Of a stretch of 64,000 bases of DNA, positions 8,915 to 17,962 are shown one piece after another (position 1 is the stretch's first letter; the number at the start of each line of letters is the position of its first letter). The stretch is from Candidatus Terraquivivens ruidianensis (GTDB lineage: Archaea; Thermoproteota; Nitrososphaeria_A; Caldarchaeales; Wolframiiraptoraceae), in assembly GCA_023267975.1 (NCBI GenBank), contig JALNLA010000001.1:186001-250000 (forward strand), written 5' to 3'. The notes beneath the pieces were generated by a model. It did no database searches, was not told where the DNA came from, and saw nothing but the letters and a program-made list of their open reading frames with translations. A program made the translations under genes and the position numbers.

Positions 8915-9565
8915 TCAAATTCGCACCCCCCGTTTTAATTCTTCAGTCGCCATATTATGAGCGGCAAGAATTGGTGACGGTAACCAGTCATCTGTTAACT
9001 TTTTAACAATTTCTACGGCCATGTTTAGGGATATTTTATGGCCAACGCTGACGTACACGTTCTTGGAGACCACCTCACCAATCACATCATCATCCAACGT
9101 CACGACCCTTCTTCCATGCGCTGTTTTAACTTGGCCGCAAAGGAGCTTCTTCGCCACACCTATCGTTGGTTTATCCAACACAATGCCAACGTAGCATGCA
9201 ATCCCAAACTTTCTAGGGTGAAGCCTTCCATTACCATCGACGAGAAGCACGTCAAAATCGCTCTTTAAACTCTTAACGGCATTGATCATGGGAGGTGCCT
9301 CACGAAGGAATAGAAGACCTGGAATATAGGCGCGCTGAACTATGCATCTGTACTTGCCCACCTCAATTATGTTACCATCTTGGTCCTGCACGACGGCGGC
9401 GGCGACGGCATGTTGGCCAGAGTAAGCGACATCAACTCCGCAGAATAGTTTGTACTCTTTTAAGAAATCAAACTCTGAGACCATGTCTGCCATCTTCAGC
9501 TGAAGCTTAACCGCCGCCTCATACGATAACGACTCAATACTCCAAAGATACGCCGACTCCTCCAT
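8915..9565 (-). CDS. nfi: Endonuclease V (deoxyinosine 3' endonuclease)
   Basis: The 216-residue protein has the endonuclease V active-site pattern: Asp in CGVDVAYSG (about residue 44), YIPGLLFLREAP with the catalytic Glu (about 80-91), Asp in LLVDGNGRLHPRKFG (about 108) and the late GVAKKLLCG. The family cuts the second phosphodiester bond 3' of deoxyinosine in damaged DNA and may also act on inosine in RNA. It follows trpB2 on the same strand with a 45-base gap. A second enzyme for the same lesion, endonuclease Q, is encoded at 34.6 kb. Confidence 0.92.
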   Translation of the reverse strand: MEESAYLWSIESLSYEAAVKLQLKMADMVSEFDFLKEYKLFCGVDVAYSGQHAVAAAVVQDQDGNIIEVGKYRCIVQRAYIPGLLFLREAPPMINAVKSLKSDFDVLLVDGNGRLHPRKFGIACYVGIVLDKPTIGVAKKLLCGQVKTAHGRRVVTLDDDVIGEVVSKNVYVSVGHKISLNMAVEIVKKLTDDWLPSPILAAHNMATEELKRGVRI

Positions 9566-9780
9566 GACCTCCGTTACTATAGCTTATTTAAGCCATCTAT
9601 ATGAATGAGACAGCACCTTCGCCTTTCAAGGACCCTATAGATAGAATACGGAATCGGATACCCGTACTGTTACAGCTTTTAGAATGCATAAGTGGGGCCT
9701 AACCGCACCATTAAACCCCTTAAATATTGCTTAAATTAGGCGTTAAAATTTTTTATTAATGTTCTTAAAGCAGATGTAGA

Positions 9781-9789
9781 TTTATATTA
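9781..9789 (+). promoter_or_regulatory. TATA box upstream of the lysX gene
   Basis: TTTATATTA lies about 50 bases before the TTG start of the lysX-like gene. It is the best promoter candidate in the 272-base gap 9566-9837. The rest of that gap is AT-rich and shows no convincing open frame or RNA structure. A purine-rich GAGGTAGTGG precedes the start codon. Confidence 0.5.
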
Positions 9790-9837
9790 AACATTATAAA
9801 ATCCATCTTAAAGAATTTGAGGTAGTGGAGCTAAAAA

Positions 9838-10698
9838 TTGTCACGTCATAAAGCGTCCAATTCCAATGTAGAGATCCTGTACGACGTTCCAAGGATGGAA
9901 GAAAAGTTGATAGTCAGAGCGCTAACAAACTTGGGAATAAAACCTAAACTAACAACCGTTAAGGAGAAACCTCTCTTTTTCAAAGAGGAGACGCCGAGCG
10001 TATGTTTGGTTAGGCCTATGTCTATGTACAGGGCAGCGTACTCGGCAGCCGTAAGGGAGTCCTCTGGAAGTTTTACAATAAACAGCTCCGAAACCATAAT
10101 CTTTTGCGGCGACAAGGTGCTGACGCTCGCCAAGCTGGCATCGGCTGGGTTAAAGATACCGAAAAGCATAGTAGCGCTGACCATACAATCTGCGGAAGAG
10201 GCATACAAATTGATGGGGTTACCGTTGGTCGATAAGCCTCCAATCGGTGGATGGGGTAGGCTGGTCTCCCTCATATCGGATGAGGCTGCTTACAGGAGTC
10301 TCTTAGAGCACCGCGAGATGATGACGAGTCAGCAACTTAAGACGCACATAATCCAAGAATACATAAAGACGCCTGGAAGGGACGTAAGGATAATAGTTTT
10401 AGACAATGAAGTCTTGGGTGCTATGTACAGGTACAAGCAGGAAAACGAGTGGAGGTCAAACGTCGCACTCGGAGCAAAGGCGGTAGGTTTCAAGCCAGAT
10501 GAAGAGTTGACCGAACTTTGCATAAAAGCTGCAAACGCTGTTAAGGGCGTATTCGTGTCCGTAGATGTACTCGAATCGGATGGGTACTTTTTGAATGAGG
10601 TAAACGGCGTACCAGAGTTTAAAGCTTTCATAGAAGCGACTAAAAGAAACGTAGCAATAGATTTGGCTGAGTATGTGGTCAAGGTGCTCAAGCGATGA
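9838..10698 (+). CDS. lysX: LysW ligase, LysX/ArgX family (first copy)
   Basis: The 286-residue RimK-like ATP-grasp ligase has the LysX core KPPIGGWGRLV, QEYIKTPGRDVR, NVALGAKA and EVNGVPEFK. It joins the alpha-amino group of alpha-aminoadipate (LysX) or glutamate (ArgX) to the C-terminal residue of the carrier LysW, protecting the amino group for lysine or arginine synthesis. A second homologue sits at 14.8 kb, so one copy probably serves each substrate. Which is which cannot be read safely by eye. The start is TTG, supported by the upstream purine-rich site, and the stop overlaps the next gene's ATG. Confidence 0.87.
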   Translation: MSRHKASNSNVEILYDVPRMEEKLIVRALTNLGIKPKLTTVKEKPLFFKEETPSVCLVRPMSMYRAAYSAAVRESSGSFTINSSETIIFCGDKVLTLAKLASAGLKIPKSIVALTIQSAEEAYKLMGLPLVDKPPIGGWGRLVSLISDEAAYRSLLEHREMMTSQQLKTHIIQEYIKTPGRDVRIIVLDNEVLGAMYRYKQENEWRSNVALGAKAVGFKPDEELTELCIKAANAVKGVFVSVDVLESDGYFLNEVNGVPEFKAFIEATKRNVAIDLAEYVVKVLKR

Positions 10699-11753
10699 CG
10701 GTTAAGGTGTCAGTAATAGGTGCCTCGGGTTACACCGGAGGTGAGCTTCTTAGGCTACTGGCAAACCATGAGAAGATAGAGCTGACTTGCGCAACATCGA
10801 GGGAGTATGCAGGAAAGCCCTTAACGACAGTCCATCCAAACTTGAGGGGCTTCTTCTCTGGCATGAAGTTCTCAGATGTGAACTTGGACAAGATTTCTTC
10901 AAACTCTGACCTAGTGTTCGTGAACACGCCCGCTGGTACGTCAGTAAACTATACGCCGAAATTGCTCGAAATAGGCTTAAAGGTCATCGACCTAAGCCCC
11001 GACTTTAGGCTAAAGAAGCTGGAGGACTATGAGCTGTGGTACGAGATGAAGCATCCTAAACCTGAGCTACTCAAAGAGGCGGTATTCGGTCTACCAGAAC
11101 TCCACAGGAAAGAGATAGCCTCCGCAAAGCTCGTAGCCTGCCCTGGTTGCAACTCGACAGCCGCCCTACTTTCCCTCATACCTGCTGTTAAATCTCGCAT
11201 CATAGACCTGGATCATGTAGCCATTGACGTTAAGGTTGGAAGCAGCGAGGCAGGAAGAATACCAACAGCTGGCACGCACCATCCAGAAAGGGCCAACGTG
11301 ATAAGACCATACGAGGCATCGGGTCATAGACATGTAGCCGAGGTAGAACAAGAGCTTTCACAAATAGCTGGTAGGGAATTAAAGATAGCGTTCGTCCCAC
11401 ATGCCGTCGGAAGCGTAAGAGGCGCGCTGGCAACTTCACACGTTTGGCTTGTCGACCCAAACATGGAGGAACAGGATGTATGGAAAGTTTACGCTGCTGA
11501 GTATGGAAAGGAGCCCTTCGTCAGAATCGTTAGGGGTAAGCCATACCAATATCCTGACCCAAAGCACATCATAGGCAGCAACTTTGCGGACGTAGGTTTT
11601 GCTATCGAGAAAAGGGTTGGTAGAGCCGCTTTGATGGCCGCTATCGATAACTTGGTAAAGGGCGCGGCAGGTCAGGCCATACAATGTATGAATATAATGC
11701 TAGGGCTTGACGAGAAAACTGGTCTGAACTTTCCAGCACTTAGACCTGCTTAA
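10695..11753 (+). CDS. lysY: LysW-L-2-aminoadipate/glutamate 6-phosphate reductase
   Basis: The 352-residue protein belongs to the ArgC/LysY reductases. It shows the NADP-binding start GASGYTGGELLRLL, the active-site cysteine in ACPGCNSTAALL (about residue 151) and the C-terminal family block VKGAAGQAIQCMNIMLG. It reduces the LysW-bound acyl phosphate made by LysZ to the semialdehyde. It overlaps the ligase gene by four bases (ATGA), so the two are translationally coupled. A single reductase in the window is expected to serve both lysine and arginine branches, but that is inference from the cluster content. Confidence 0.92.
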   Translation: MTVKVSVIGASGYTGGELLRLLANHEKIELTCATSREYAGKPLTTVHPNLRGFFSGMKFSDVNLDKISSNSDLVFVNTPAGTSVNYTPKLLEIGLKVIDLSPDFRLKKLEDYELWYEMKHPKPELLKEAVFGLPELHRKEIASAKLVACPGCNSTAALLSLIPAVKSRIIDLDHVAIDVKVGSSEAGRIPTAGTHHPERANVIRPYEASGHRHVAEVEQELSQIAGRELKIAFVPHAVGSVRGALATSHVWLVDPNMEEQDVWKVYAAEYGKEPFVRIVRGKPYQYPDPKHIIGSNFADVGFAIEKRVGRAALMAAIDNLVKGAAGQAIQCMNIMLGLDEKTGLNFPALRPA

Positions 11754-11811
11754 CAGAAAAATATATTACTAAAAATTAATAACTACTATGACGTGTATCT
11801 AATGAGGCGTA

Positions 11812-12672
11812 ATGAAAGTATTTCGAACGATAGATGGGAAAGGTAAAATTAGCACGTACGTTCAGAAAGACGATAAAATCTTCAGAGTAGCAGATGAGCC
11901 GTTAAGTGTTCTGATAATCTTCAAAAAAGAAGGTAAGATGAACCTCTACGAGAAAATAGGTCTAAGTATGGAAGAACTACTCAAGAAGGAGAGGTTAATC
12001 ATTCCCTATGAGCCTCCAGAAATATGGGGCGCAGGTATAGTTTACGAAAGGGCTAGGGTTAGATATACCGAAGAGGATGTCGCGATGATTAAAGGTGAGA
12101 GCATTTACGAAATAGCCTACGTATCTGAGAGGCCTGAGCTATTCTTAAAAGATATCGATGGGAGACGCTCTGTTGGACACGAGGACTTCATTAATATCCG
12201 AAGCGACTCTGCCTGGACGCTACCCGAGCCTGAGCTGGGTGTTGTGTTAGATACGGACGGGTCGATTCTTGGTTATACCGTATGTAACGATGTGACAGCA
12301 CGTGACATCGAGGCTCAGAACCCTCTCTACTTGCCACAGGCAAAAATCTATAAAGGTTGCTTTTCCTTCGGTCCGTTTATAACGACCCCTGATGAAGTTG
12401 CAGACCCGCATAATCTCGTTATAAAAATGAGAATTTTCAGGAATGGTAACTTAATATTCGTTGGTGAAACGAGCACCTCAAAAATGAAGAAGAGAATAGA
12501 AACTATAGTCACGTATTTGCTGAGAGATAACGTCGTACCTCCCGGGACGTTGCTATCAACGGGCACTGGTATAATTCCGGGCAAGGATATACAGCTTAAA
12601 GATAACGACAGAGTAGAAATCTACATAGAAAAAATAGGAACTTTGGTGAATTATGTAAGAAAATTTAAATGA
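11812..12672 (+). CDS. Fumarylacetoacetate hydrolase family protein
   Basis: The 286-residue protein shows FAH-fold motifs: WGAGIVYERARVR (about residue 69), PEPELGVVLD with the metal-binding acidic residues (about 140), YTVCNDVTARDIE and LSTGTGIIPGK. The pattern and length resemble the archaeal 2-keto-3-deoxy-D-arabinonate dehydratase of oxidative pentose breakdown, but other keto-acid hydratases and hydrolases share it. It lies between parts of the lysine cluster and converges with an HpcH/HpaI aldolase gene. The two could act on the same 2-keto-3-deoxy acid type of substrate. A dehydratase role is plausible but not proven. Confidence 0.78.
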   Translation: MKVFRTIDGKGKISTYVQKDDKIFRVADEPLSVLIIFKKEGKMNLYEKIGLSMEELLKKERLIIPYEPPEIWGAGIVYERARVRYTEEDVAMIKGESIYEIAYVSERPELFLKDIDGRRSVGHEDFINIRSDSAWTLPEPELGVVLDTDGSILGYTVCNDVTARDIEAQNPLYLPQAKIYKGCFSFGPFITTPDEVADPHNLVIKMRIFRNGNLIFVGETSTSKMKKRIETIVTYLLRDNVVPPGTLLSTGTGIIPGKDIQLKDNDRVEIYIEKIGTLVNYVRKFK

Positions 12673-12688
12673 TGTTTGAAGCAGCCCC

Positions 12689-13519
12689 TTAACCCTTACA
12701 TGAAAGAATGCTGTTTAACGCTTGCCTCACAACCTCAACGTTAGAACGATAAGTCCTTGTCAAATCAAATATATCGTAACCTATTGATACAAACTTAAAG
12801 CCCCTCTTGATGGCCTCTACGGCGTTATTAACGGAAAGAGCAGCCATTCCGGGCGCAACGCCTTTCTTTTCACATGAATCCAAAACTTTCTCGATGGCTG
12901 ATTTAAATTTTGGATGTTCGAAATTTCCGAACGTTCCCAAATTTGCAGATAAATCATATGGTCCTATGAACGCTACGTTGATACCATTGACCGAAAGTAT
13001 TTCATCGATGTTATCAATCGCATCTTCTGTCTCGATTTGTACAATTACCATAACTTCATCCCTAACGCCTTTAAAATATTCATCGTTTGGCTCTAATCCG
13101 TAATATACGGCCCTCCTAGGTCCAAAGCCTCTGATGCCCTGCGGTGGATACGTTACGGCTTTGATAACTGCCTCAGCCTCTTCACGAGTGTTAACCCATG
13201 GAACCATAATACCGTATGCACCCACGTCCAGAACCTTTTTGATGATCACAAAGTCATTCCATGGGACCCTAACGATTGGGACGGTATCGGTGCCGTTAGT
13301 CGCGGGCAAAAGTCTTTGGACATCGTTTATCTCCAAAGAACCGTGCTCCATATCGAATAAAAGCCAATCGAGGCCAACTCTAGATAATGCCTCAATAACG
13401 TCTATGCTATTAATCGTAACCCAAGTACCTATGGTTGGCTTACCCTCACGTAACAATCGCTTAACTTTATTTCTAAACATATCGCACATCACTATTAAAT
13501 TGGATGTCCTAACACGCAT
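12689..13519 (-). CDS. HpcH/HpaI-family 2-keto-3-deoxy acid aldolase
   Basis: The class II aldolase-type TIM barrel has WLLFDMEHGSL (about residue 53), RVPWNDF, PPQGIRGFGPRRA and the metal-binding Glu of VQIETEDAI. Family members cleave 2-keto-3-deoxy acids such as 4-hydroxy-2-ketoheptanedioate to pyruvate and an aldehyde with a divalent metal. The open frame is 276 codons, but the family usually starts near MFRNKVK, so the ATG at 13480 is the likelier start and gives about 263 residues. It converges with the FAH-family gene 16 bases away. The natural substrate is unknown. Confidence 0.82.
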   Translation of the reverse strand: MRVRTSNLIVMCDMFRNKVKRLLREGKPTIGTWVTINSIDVIEALSRVGLDWLLFDMEHGSLEINDVQRLLPATNGTDTVPIVRVPWNDFVIIKKVLDVGAYGIMVPWVNTREEAEAVIKAVTYPPQGIRGFGPRRAVYYGLEPNDEYFKGVRDEVMVIVQIETEDAIDNIDEILSVNGINVAFIGPYDLSANLGTFGNFEHPKFKSAIEKVLDSCEKKGVAPGMAALSVNNAVEAIKRGFKFVSIGYDIFDLTRTYRSNVEVVRQALNSILSCKG

Positions 13520-13652
13520 GTCTATTCGTTAGAAATTTATAAGTTTTTGAGGTAGTGGATGAGAACGTCGTCAACTATCCGTATCTATAGAGGTTGAATC
13601 ATTCTCTTCAAAAAAGGAAATATATGATCATAGATGATGTTTTTACGGGCCT

Positions 13653-14465
13653 GTGAGAGCTATGATAGTAGTCAAAGCTGGCGGAAGAACTCTGACCCAG
13701 AATAGGGATAAGATACTAAACAGCATAGCCTTGAGGGCAAACAGGGGAATAATCTTTGTGCACGGGGGTGGCGACATAGTCTCAGAATATTCTAAGAGGA
13801 TGGGTATAGAGCCTAAATTTGTTACATCACCACAGGGCATAAGGAGTAGGTATACCGACGAGGAGGAGATGGAGGTCTACAACATGGTGATGTCAGGTAA
13901 GCTGAACAAAGAGATAGTTTCGTATCTTGAAAAGCAGGGTGTCAAAGCTGTTGGTATAAGCGGCGTTGATGCTTGTGTACTAAGAGCCGAGAGAAAGAAG
14001 AAAATAGTTGTACTCGATGAACGTGGAAGGAAGAGGATTATAGACGGTGGTTACACTGGAACGATAGTTTCTGTGAACGCTGAATTGCCCCAAACGCTTA
14101 TAGAGCAAGGATACGTCGTGGTACTCTCCCCAGTCGCCATAGGTACCGAGGGCGAACTCCTTAACGTTGATGGTGACCAAGCTGCTGCGGCAGTAGCAAG
14201 GGCCCTAAGGGTCGAAATCCTAGTAATACTGACAGATGTGGACGGTCTGATTTTAGACGGCCAACTCATACGTGAGATAACACCTAGAGAGGCACGGGAA
14301 CTCTTACCCAGAATAGGCTCCGGTATGAACAGGAAGGTTATGCTAGCGGCCGAGACGGTCGAGGCAGGGGTTGAGCGCTGCATCATTTGCTCAGGGCTTA
14401 CTGAGGAACCTCTCTTGGCGGTCGAGCACGAATACGGCACAGTGATAAGGATGCACGGTTTTTAG
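13653..14465 (+). CDS. lysZ: LysW-aminoadipate/glutamate kinase
   Basis: The 270-residue amino-acid kinase has KAGGRTL at the N-terminus, the glycine-rich FVHGGGDIV (about residue 36), LNVDGDQAAAAVARAL and VILTDVDGLI, the signature set of ArgB/LysZ. It phosphorylates the side-chain carboxyl of aminoadipate or glutamate bound to LysW. The start is GTG at 13653 with an ATG three codons later. The longer LysZ-type PQGIRSRYTDEEE region, in place of ArgB's N-acetylglutamate-specific block, supports a LysW-dependent enzyme. A 147-base gap with its own promoter separates it from lysW. Confidence 0.9.
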   Translation: MRAMIVVKAGGRTLTQNRDKILNSIALRANRGIIFVHGGGDIVSEYSKRMGIEPKFVTSPQGIRSRYTDEEEMEVYNMVMSGKLNKEIVSYLEKQGVKAVGISGVDACVLRAERKKKIVVLDERGRKRIIDGGYTGTIVSVNAELPQTLIEQGYVVVLSPVAIGTEGELLNVDGDQAAAAVARALRVEILVILTDVDGLILDGQLIREITPREARELLPRIGSGMNRKVMLAAETVEAGVERCIICSGLTEEPLLAVEHEYGTVIRMHGF

Positions 14466-14560
14466 CAATTGTAGAACTCAGTTACGGCTTATGTCGAAAA
14501 TATGTCCGAACATCGTAGTTTTAATCCGAAATATAGCCCCTTATACGCCAAATTAAAACA

Positions 14561-14569
14561 TTTATATTA
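14561..14569 (+). promoter_or_regulatory. TATA box of the lysW operon
   Basis: TTTATATTA lies about 50 bases before the lysW start codon and would place the RNA start near 14593. The genes lysW, argX, lysJ and lysK follow with gaps of a few bases or overlaps, so one transcript from here likely covers 14.6-17.9 kb. Confidence 0.5.
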
Positions 14570-14612
14570 CATATAACTACGAAAAATGTAGTAGTGATGC
14601 GGTGCTCAAGTC

Positions 14613-14786
14613 ATGGTAAAGCTTACGTGTCCGATATGTGGCGGTAAGCTGGATATACCCGAAGATTCGTTATCGGGAGAGCTATTCGAGCATGAAGAGT
14701 GTGGTGCTCACCTCGAACTTATCATAAGCGAAGGAAAGTTTGAACTAAAACTGGCCGAGGAGATAGCCGAAGACTGGGGACAGTGA
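14613..14786 (+). CDS. lysW: Amino-group carrier protein LysW with C-terminal Gln
   Basis: The 57-residue zinc-binding carrier begins MVKLTCPICGG and has the second metal pair in EHEECGAHLEL (Cys, Cys, His, Cys ligands). It ends EDWGQ. LysW proteins normally end EDWGE, and the side-chain carboxyl of that terminal Glu forms the bond to aminoadipate or glutamate. The last codons here read GAC TGG GGA CAG TGA, so the terminal residue is Gln. Either Gln must be deamidated first or the chemistry differs. The gene sits directly upstream of the second ligase gene. Identity is firm and the terminal residue is the odd point. Confidence 0.93.
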   Translation: MVKLTCPICGGKLDIPEDSLSGELFEHEECGAHLELIISEGKFELKLAEEIAEDWGQ

Positions 14787-14793
14787 AACTCGG

Positions 14794-15639
14794 TTGAGGA
14801 TTGGACTGGCCTATGACCTCTTAAGATGGGAAGAGAAAGCTCTTGCGTATGCCGTCAAGGACCTAGGTTATACACTCGAGCTTATCCATATTCCAGAATC
14901 CATCTTTTGCGTTACGAAACCTGACACCAAGGAGCTTGATATAGTATTTGAAAGATGCGTAAGCTTCTACAAGGCATTAGCCTCCTCGCTTATGTTGCAG
15001 GAGCAAGGGATAACCGTCGTGAACAGCTTTGACGTGATAAGGAACTGCGGCGATAAGATGTTTACGACGGCGATGCTGGCAAAGAAAGGCATACCCGTTC
15101 CAAAGACTATAATAGCATTCGACAAAGAAAGGGCACTCAATGCTGCAAAGAAGATCGGCTACCCTGTCGTGGTAAAGCCTATACACGGAAGCTGGGGTAG
15201 GATGATAGCTAAAGCCGATGACGAATCCTCATTGTTAGATATACTCGATTTTAGGGAGAACATGCCCTCTCCCCACTTCCAGATACACTATATCCAAGAG
15301 TTCGTCAGGAAGCCCGGAAGGGACATAAGGGCATACTACGTGTGGGGAGAAGTCCCTGTTGCCATTTACAGGGTGAGCCAGAATTGGAAGACAAACACCG
15401 CCCTTGGCGCAAGGGCAGAGCCAGCTAACTTGGACGGAAGTGTGAAGGAATTGGTCATAAAGGCAGGTGAAGCGTTAGGCGGCGGTGTTTTGGGTGTGGA
15501 CTTAATGGAGGCCGAAGATGGCAAAATAATGGTGTCTGAAGTGAACGCCGTGGTTGAGTTCAAGAACACCGTTAGGGTTACAGGTTACGACCTACCTCGC
15601 AAGATAATATCTTCAACCGTAGAAGCACTAAAGGCATGA
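14794..15639 (+). CDS. argX: LysW ligase, LysX/ArgX family (second copy)
   Basis: The 281-residue ATP-grasp ligase is paralogous to the gene at 9.8 kb, with VVKPIHGSWGRM, QEFVRKPGRDIR, NTALGARAE and EVNAVVEFK. It attaches glutamate or aminoadipate to LysW. Because it lies next to lysW, and argH closes this half of the cluster, the glutamate-specific role (ArgX) is a reasonable guess, but substrate residues were not resolved by eye. The start is TTG at 14794, 7 bases after the lysW stop. The gene overlaps lysJ by four bases. Confidence 0.85.
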   Translation: MRIGLAYDLLRWEEKALAYAVKDLGYTLELIHIPESIFCVTKPDTKELDIVFERCVSFYKALASSLMLQEQGITVVNSFDVIRNCGDKMFTTAMLAKKGIPVPKTIIAFDKERALNAAKKIGYPVVVKPIHGSWGRMIAKADDESSLLDILDFRENMPSPHFQIHYIQEFVRKPGRDIRAYYVWGEVPVAIYRVSQNWKTNTALGARAEPANLDGSVKELVIKAGEALGGGVLGVDLMEAEDGKIMVSEVNAVVEFKNTVRVTGYDLPRKIISSTVEALKA

Positions 15640-16826
15640 ATACTATAGATAAAAGTTTAAGGATAATACCGTTCGCCAAACCACGACTTCTTAGGTTATC
15701 GAGAGCTTATGGACAGTACGTATGGGATGAAACGGGAAGGAAATATTTAGATTGCCACACAGGACATGGTGTTGCCTTTCTCGGTCATAGGAATCCCAAG
15801 ATAGTAGAAAGCATAAAGCGTCAGATGGAACTCATTATGACGGCTACGCCAGCTTTCCAGACGGACATCGCCGACGAGGTTCTATCGAAGCTTTCGAGGA
15901 TAATCCCAGGTGACATGGATTACGTATTCTTTCTAAACAGCGGGAGCGAGGCCGTTGAGCTGGCGATGAAGATTGCACGTAAGGTAACTGGAAGGAAACG
16001 CTTCATAGCCTTCAGGAATTCCTTTCATGGTAGGACAATGGGCGCTTTATCCGTCACTTGGAATCCAAAGTATAGAGAAGGTTACGACCCGTTCCCATGG
16101 GAGACGAAGTTCATTCCTTACAACGATATTGATGCAGTAACATCGACGGTGGACGAAAGCGTTGCGGCCGTGTTATTCGAACCTGTCCAAGGCGAAGGTG
16201 GATTAACGCATGCTACACAGGAGTTTGCGAGAACTTTAACGGAAGTTTGTGAAAATACTGGTGCGTCTCTTATAGTTGATGAGGTTCAAGCAGGCTTCGG
16301 CAGGACTGGCAAGGTATGGGCACACGAGCACCTGAATATAAGGCCAGACATTCTGGTTGCGGGTAAGTCGATGGGCGGAGGTTTTCCAGTAAGCATGGTA
16401 GTGGTTAAGGCCTCAATAGGTGAGCGGCTACGCGAGGGCGAGCACGGCTCGACACACGGCGGAAATCCGCTGGCCCTAGCGGCCATATCAGGAGGCATAG
16501 ATATTTTAATTAACGACTCCGTCCCATTAAAAAGTTCACTTTCGGGAGAGAAGTTATCAGCAGAACTAAAAAAAATAGTGGAATGCTGCACTCATGTAAC
16601 ACGTGAGGTTAAGGGGAAGGGGCTTATGTTAGGAATAGAGCTAAGATTCAATCCAGACGAGGTCATACGTGAGTTGCAAATGAAAGGGTTGTTGTGCCTT
16701 AAGGCTGGGACCTCAGTCTTAAGACTACTACCATCCTACTTGATAAATGATGATGACATAAAGTTTTGCTCAGAGCTGATCAACGAAGTTTTATCGGCTT
16801 GGAAGCCTGAAAAGGGAGGTTCTTAA
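15636..16826 (+). CDS. lysJ: LysW-aminoadipate semialdehyde/ornithine transaminase
   Basis: The 396-residue class III PLP aminotransferase has the phosphate-binding NSGSEAVELAMK (about residue 106), FRNSFHGRTMGAL, LFEPVQGEGG, VDEVQAGFGRTG and the PLP lysine in VAGKSMGGGFP (about 247). It converts the LysW-bound semialdehyde to the amine, giving LysW-lysine or LysW-ornithine. It overlaps the ligase gene by four bases and is followed after 2 bases by the deacylase gene, so it belongs to the same operon. Confidence 0.92.
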   Translation: MNTIDKSLRIIPFAKPRLLRLSRAYGQYVWDETGRKYLDCHTGHGVAFLGHRNPKIVESIKRQMELIMTATPAFQTDIADEVLSKLSRIIPGDMDYVFFLNSGSEAVELAMKIARKVTGRKRFIAFRNSFHGRTMGALSVTWNPKYREGYDPFPWETKFIPYNDIDAVTSTVDESVAAVLFEPVQGEGGLTHATQEFARTLTEVCENTGASLIVDEVQAGFGRTGKVWAHEHLNIRPDILVAGKSMGGGFPVSMVVVKASIGERLREGEHGSTHGGNPLALAAISGGIDILINDSVPLKSSLSGEKLSAELKKIVECCTHVTREVKGKGLMLGIELRFNPDEVIRELQMKGLLCLKAGTSVLRLLPSYLINDDDIKFCSELINEVLSAWKPEKGGS

Positions 16827-16828
16827 AC

Positions 16829-17893
16829 GTGACCTCTATTAACGAAGCAAGGGACATACTTCTTCGAATTTTAGACGCGTATACTCCCTCTGGTGAAGAG
16901 TGGAGACTCCATGAGCAGCTTTATGAGATATGTTCACGTCTAGGTTACGAGAGTTATGGTGTAGACGATGTAGGCAGCTTTATAGCAGAGTACGGCTCCG
17001 GCAAGACCATTCTGCTTGCTGGTCACATGGATACCGTTCCGGGCAGACTTGAGGTAAAAGCCTCGAACGATGAGGTCTGGGGTAGGGGTGCTGTTGATGC
17101 GAAGGGGGCACTCACGGCCATGCTGATAGGTGCCGCCAAGGCTAAGAGCAGTGTTAAAGGTGTTAGGGTTGTTGTAGCATGCCTTGTTGATGAAGAAAGG
17201 GAGGGCAAGGGCGCAAACCATCTAGTAAATTCTGGCTTTAAGGCTGACCACATAATAATCGGTGAACCTACTGGGACTACTGGTGTTGCAATAGGTTATA
17301 GGGGAAGCGTTACCGTTAGGGTTAGCACATCAGCAAGCGGTGGTCATAGCAGCGCACCTTACATGGGAGAATCGGCACTCGAAAAATTCTTTACTCTATG
17401 GGAAGAGATAAAGCATAACTTCTCAGGCAGGGGTTATGAAGAGACATCTGCATGCATAACTGTTTTAGAAGCTGGAGACTGGCCGACGAAGCTTCCAGAA
17501 TTTGCAAGAGCTGTTATTAACATAAGGATTCCGCATACTATTCTCTCGAAACAAATCTTGAGCAAATTAGAAGAGCTGTGCTGGGAACATGGCTGCGAGC
17601 TTTCGGTGTTGGAAAGGACAGAACCTGTCAAAGTTAGCCTGTCCAGCCCGGTCCCAAGGTCTTTGATTAGGAGCATACTGAAGATGGGTCTGAAACCAAA
17701 GGCCGTAATGAAGACTGGAACGAGTGACATGAACGTAATGTACCGGATATCGTCGGATATAGCCGCTTATGGACCTGGAGATTCTCTTTTGGCGCATACG
17801 ACGCTAGAGAAAATATCCGTAAAAGATGTTTTGACGGCGGTAGAAGTTTACAAGAATTGCATAATCGAGCTTGCATCTACCAGCCAAGCGTAA
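16829..17893 (+). CDS. lysK: LysW-lysine/ornithine hydrolase
   Basis: The 354-residue M20-family metallopeptidase has metal-binding LLAGHMDTVPG (about residue 56), GRGAVDAKGAL (about 89) and the catalytic EE pair in CLVDEEREGKG (about 119). HSSAP lies in the lid region. It releases lysine or ornithine from LysW in the last step of the carrier pathway. The start is GTG, two bases after lysJ. The cluster order lysW-argX-lysJ-lysK is typical of archaeal LysW operons. Confidence 0.92.
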   Translation: MTSINEARDILLRILDAYTPSGEEWRLHEQLYEICSRLGYESYGVDDVGSFIAEYGSGKTILLAGHMDTVPGRLEVKASNDEVWGRGAVDAKGALTAMLIGAAKAKSSVKGVRVVVACLVDEEREGKGANHLVNSGFKADHIIIGEPTGTTGVAIGYRGSVTVRVSTSASGGHSSAPYMGESALEKFFTLWEEIKHNFSGRGYEETSACITVLEAGDWPTKLPEFARAVINIRIPHTILSKQILSKLEELCWEHGCELSVLERTEPVKVSLSSPVPRSLIRSILKMGLKPKAVMKTGTSDMNVMYRISSDIAAYGPGDSLLAHTTLEKISVKDVLTAVEVYKNCIIELASTSQA

Positions 17894-17962
17894 TACTCGA
17901 GCATTTATGCACAAGACTTTTTAGAAGGAGCGCCCCTCCGTTAATGGGTTAGCGGGTTTCTC

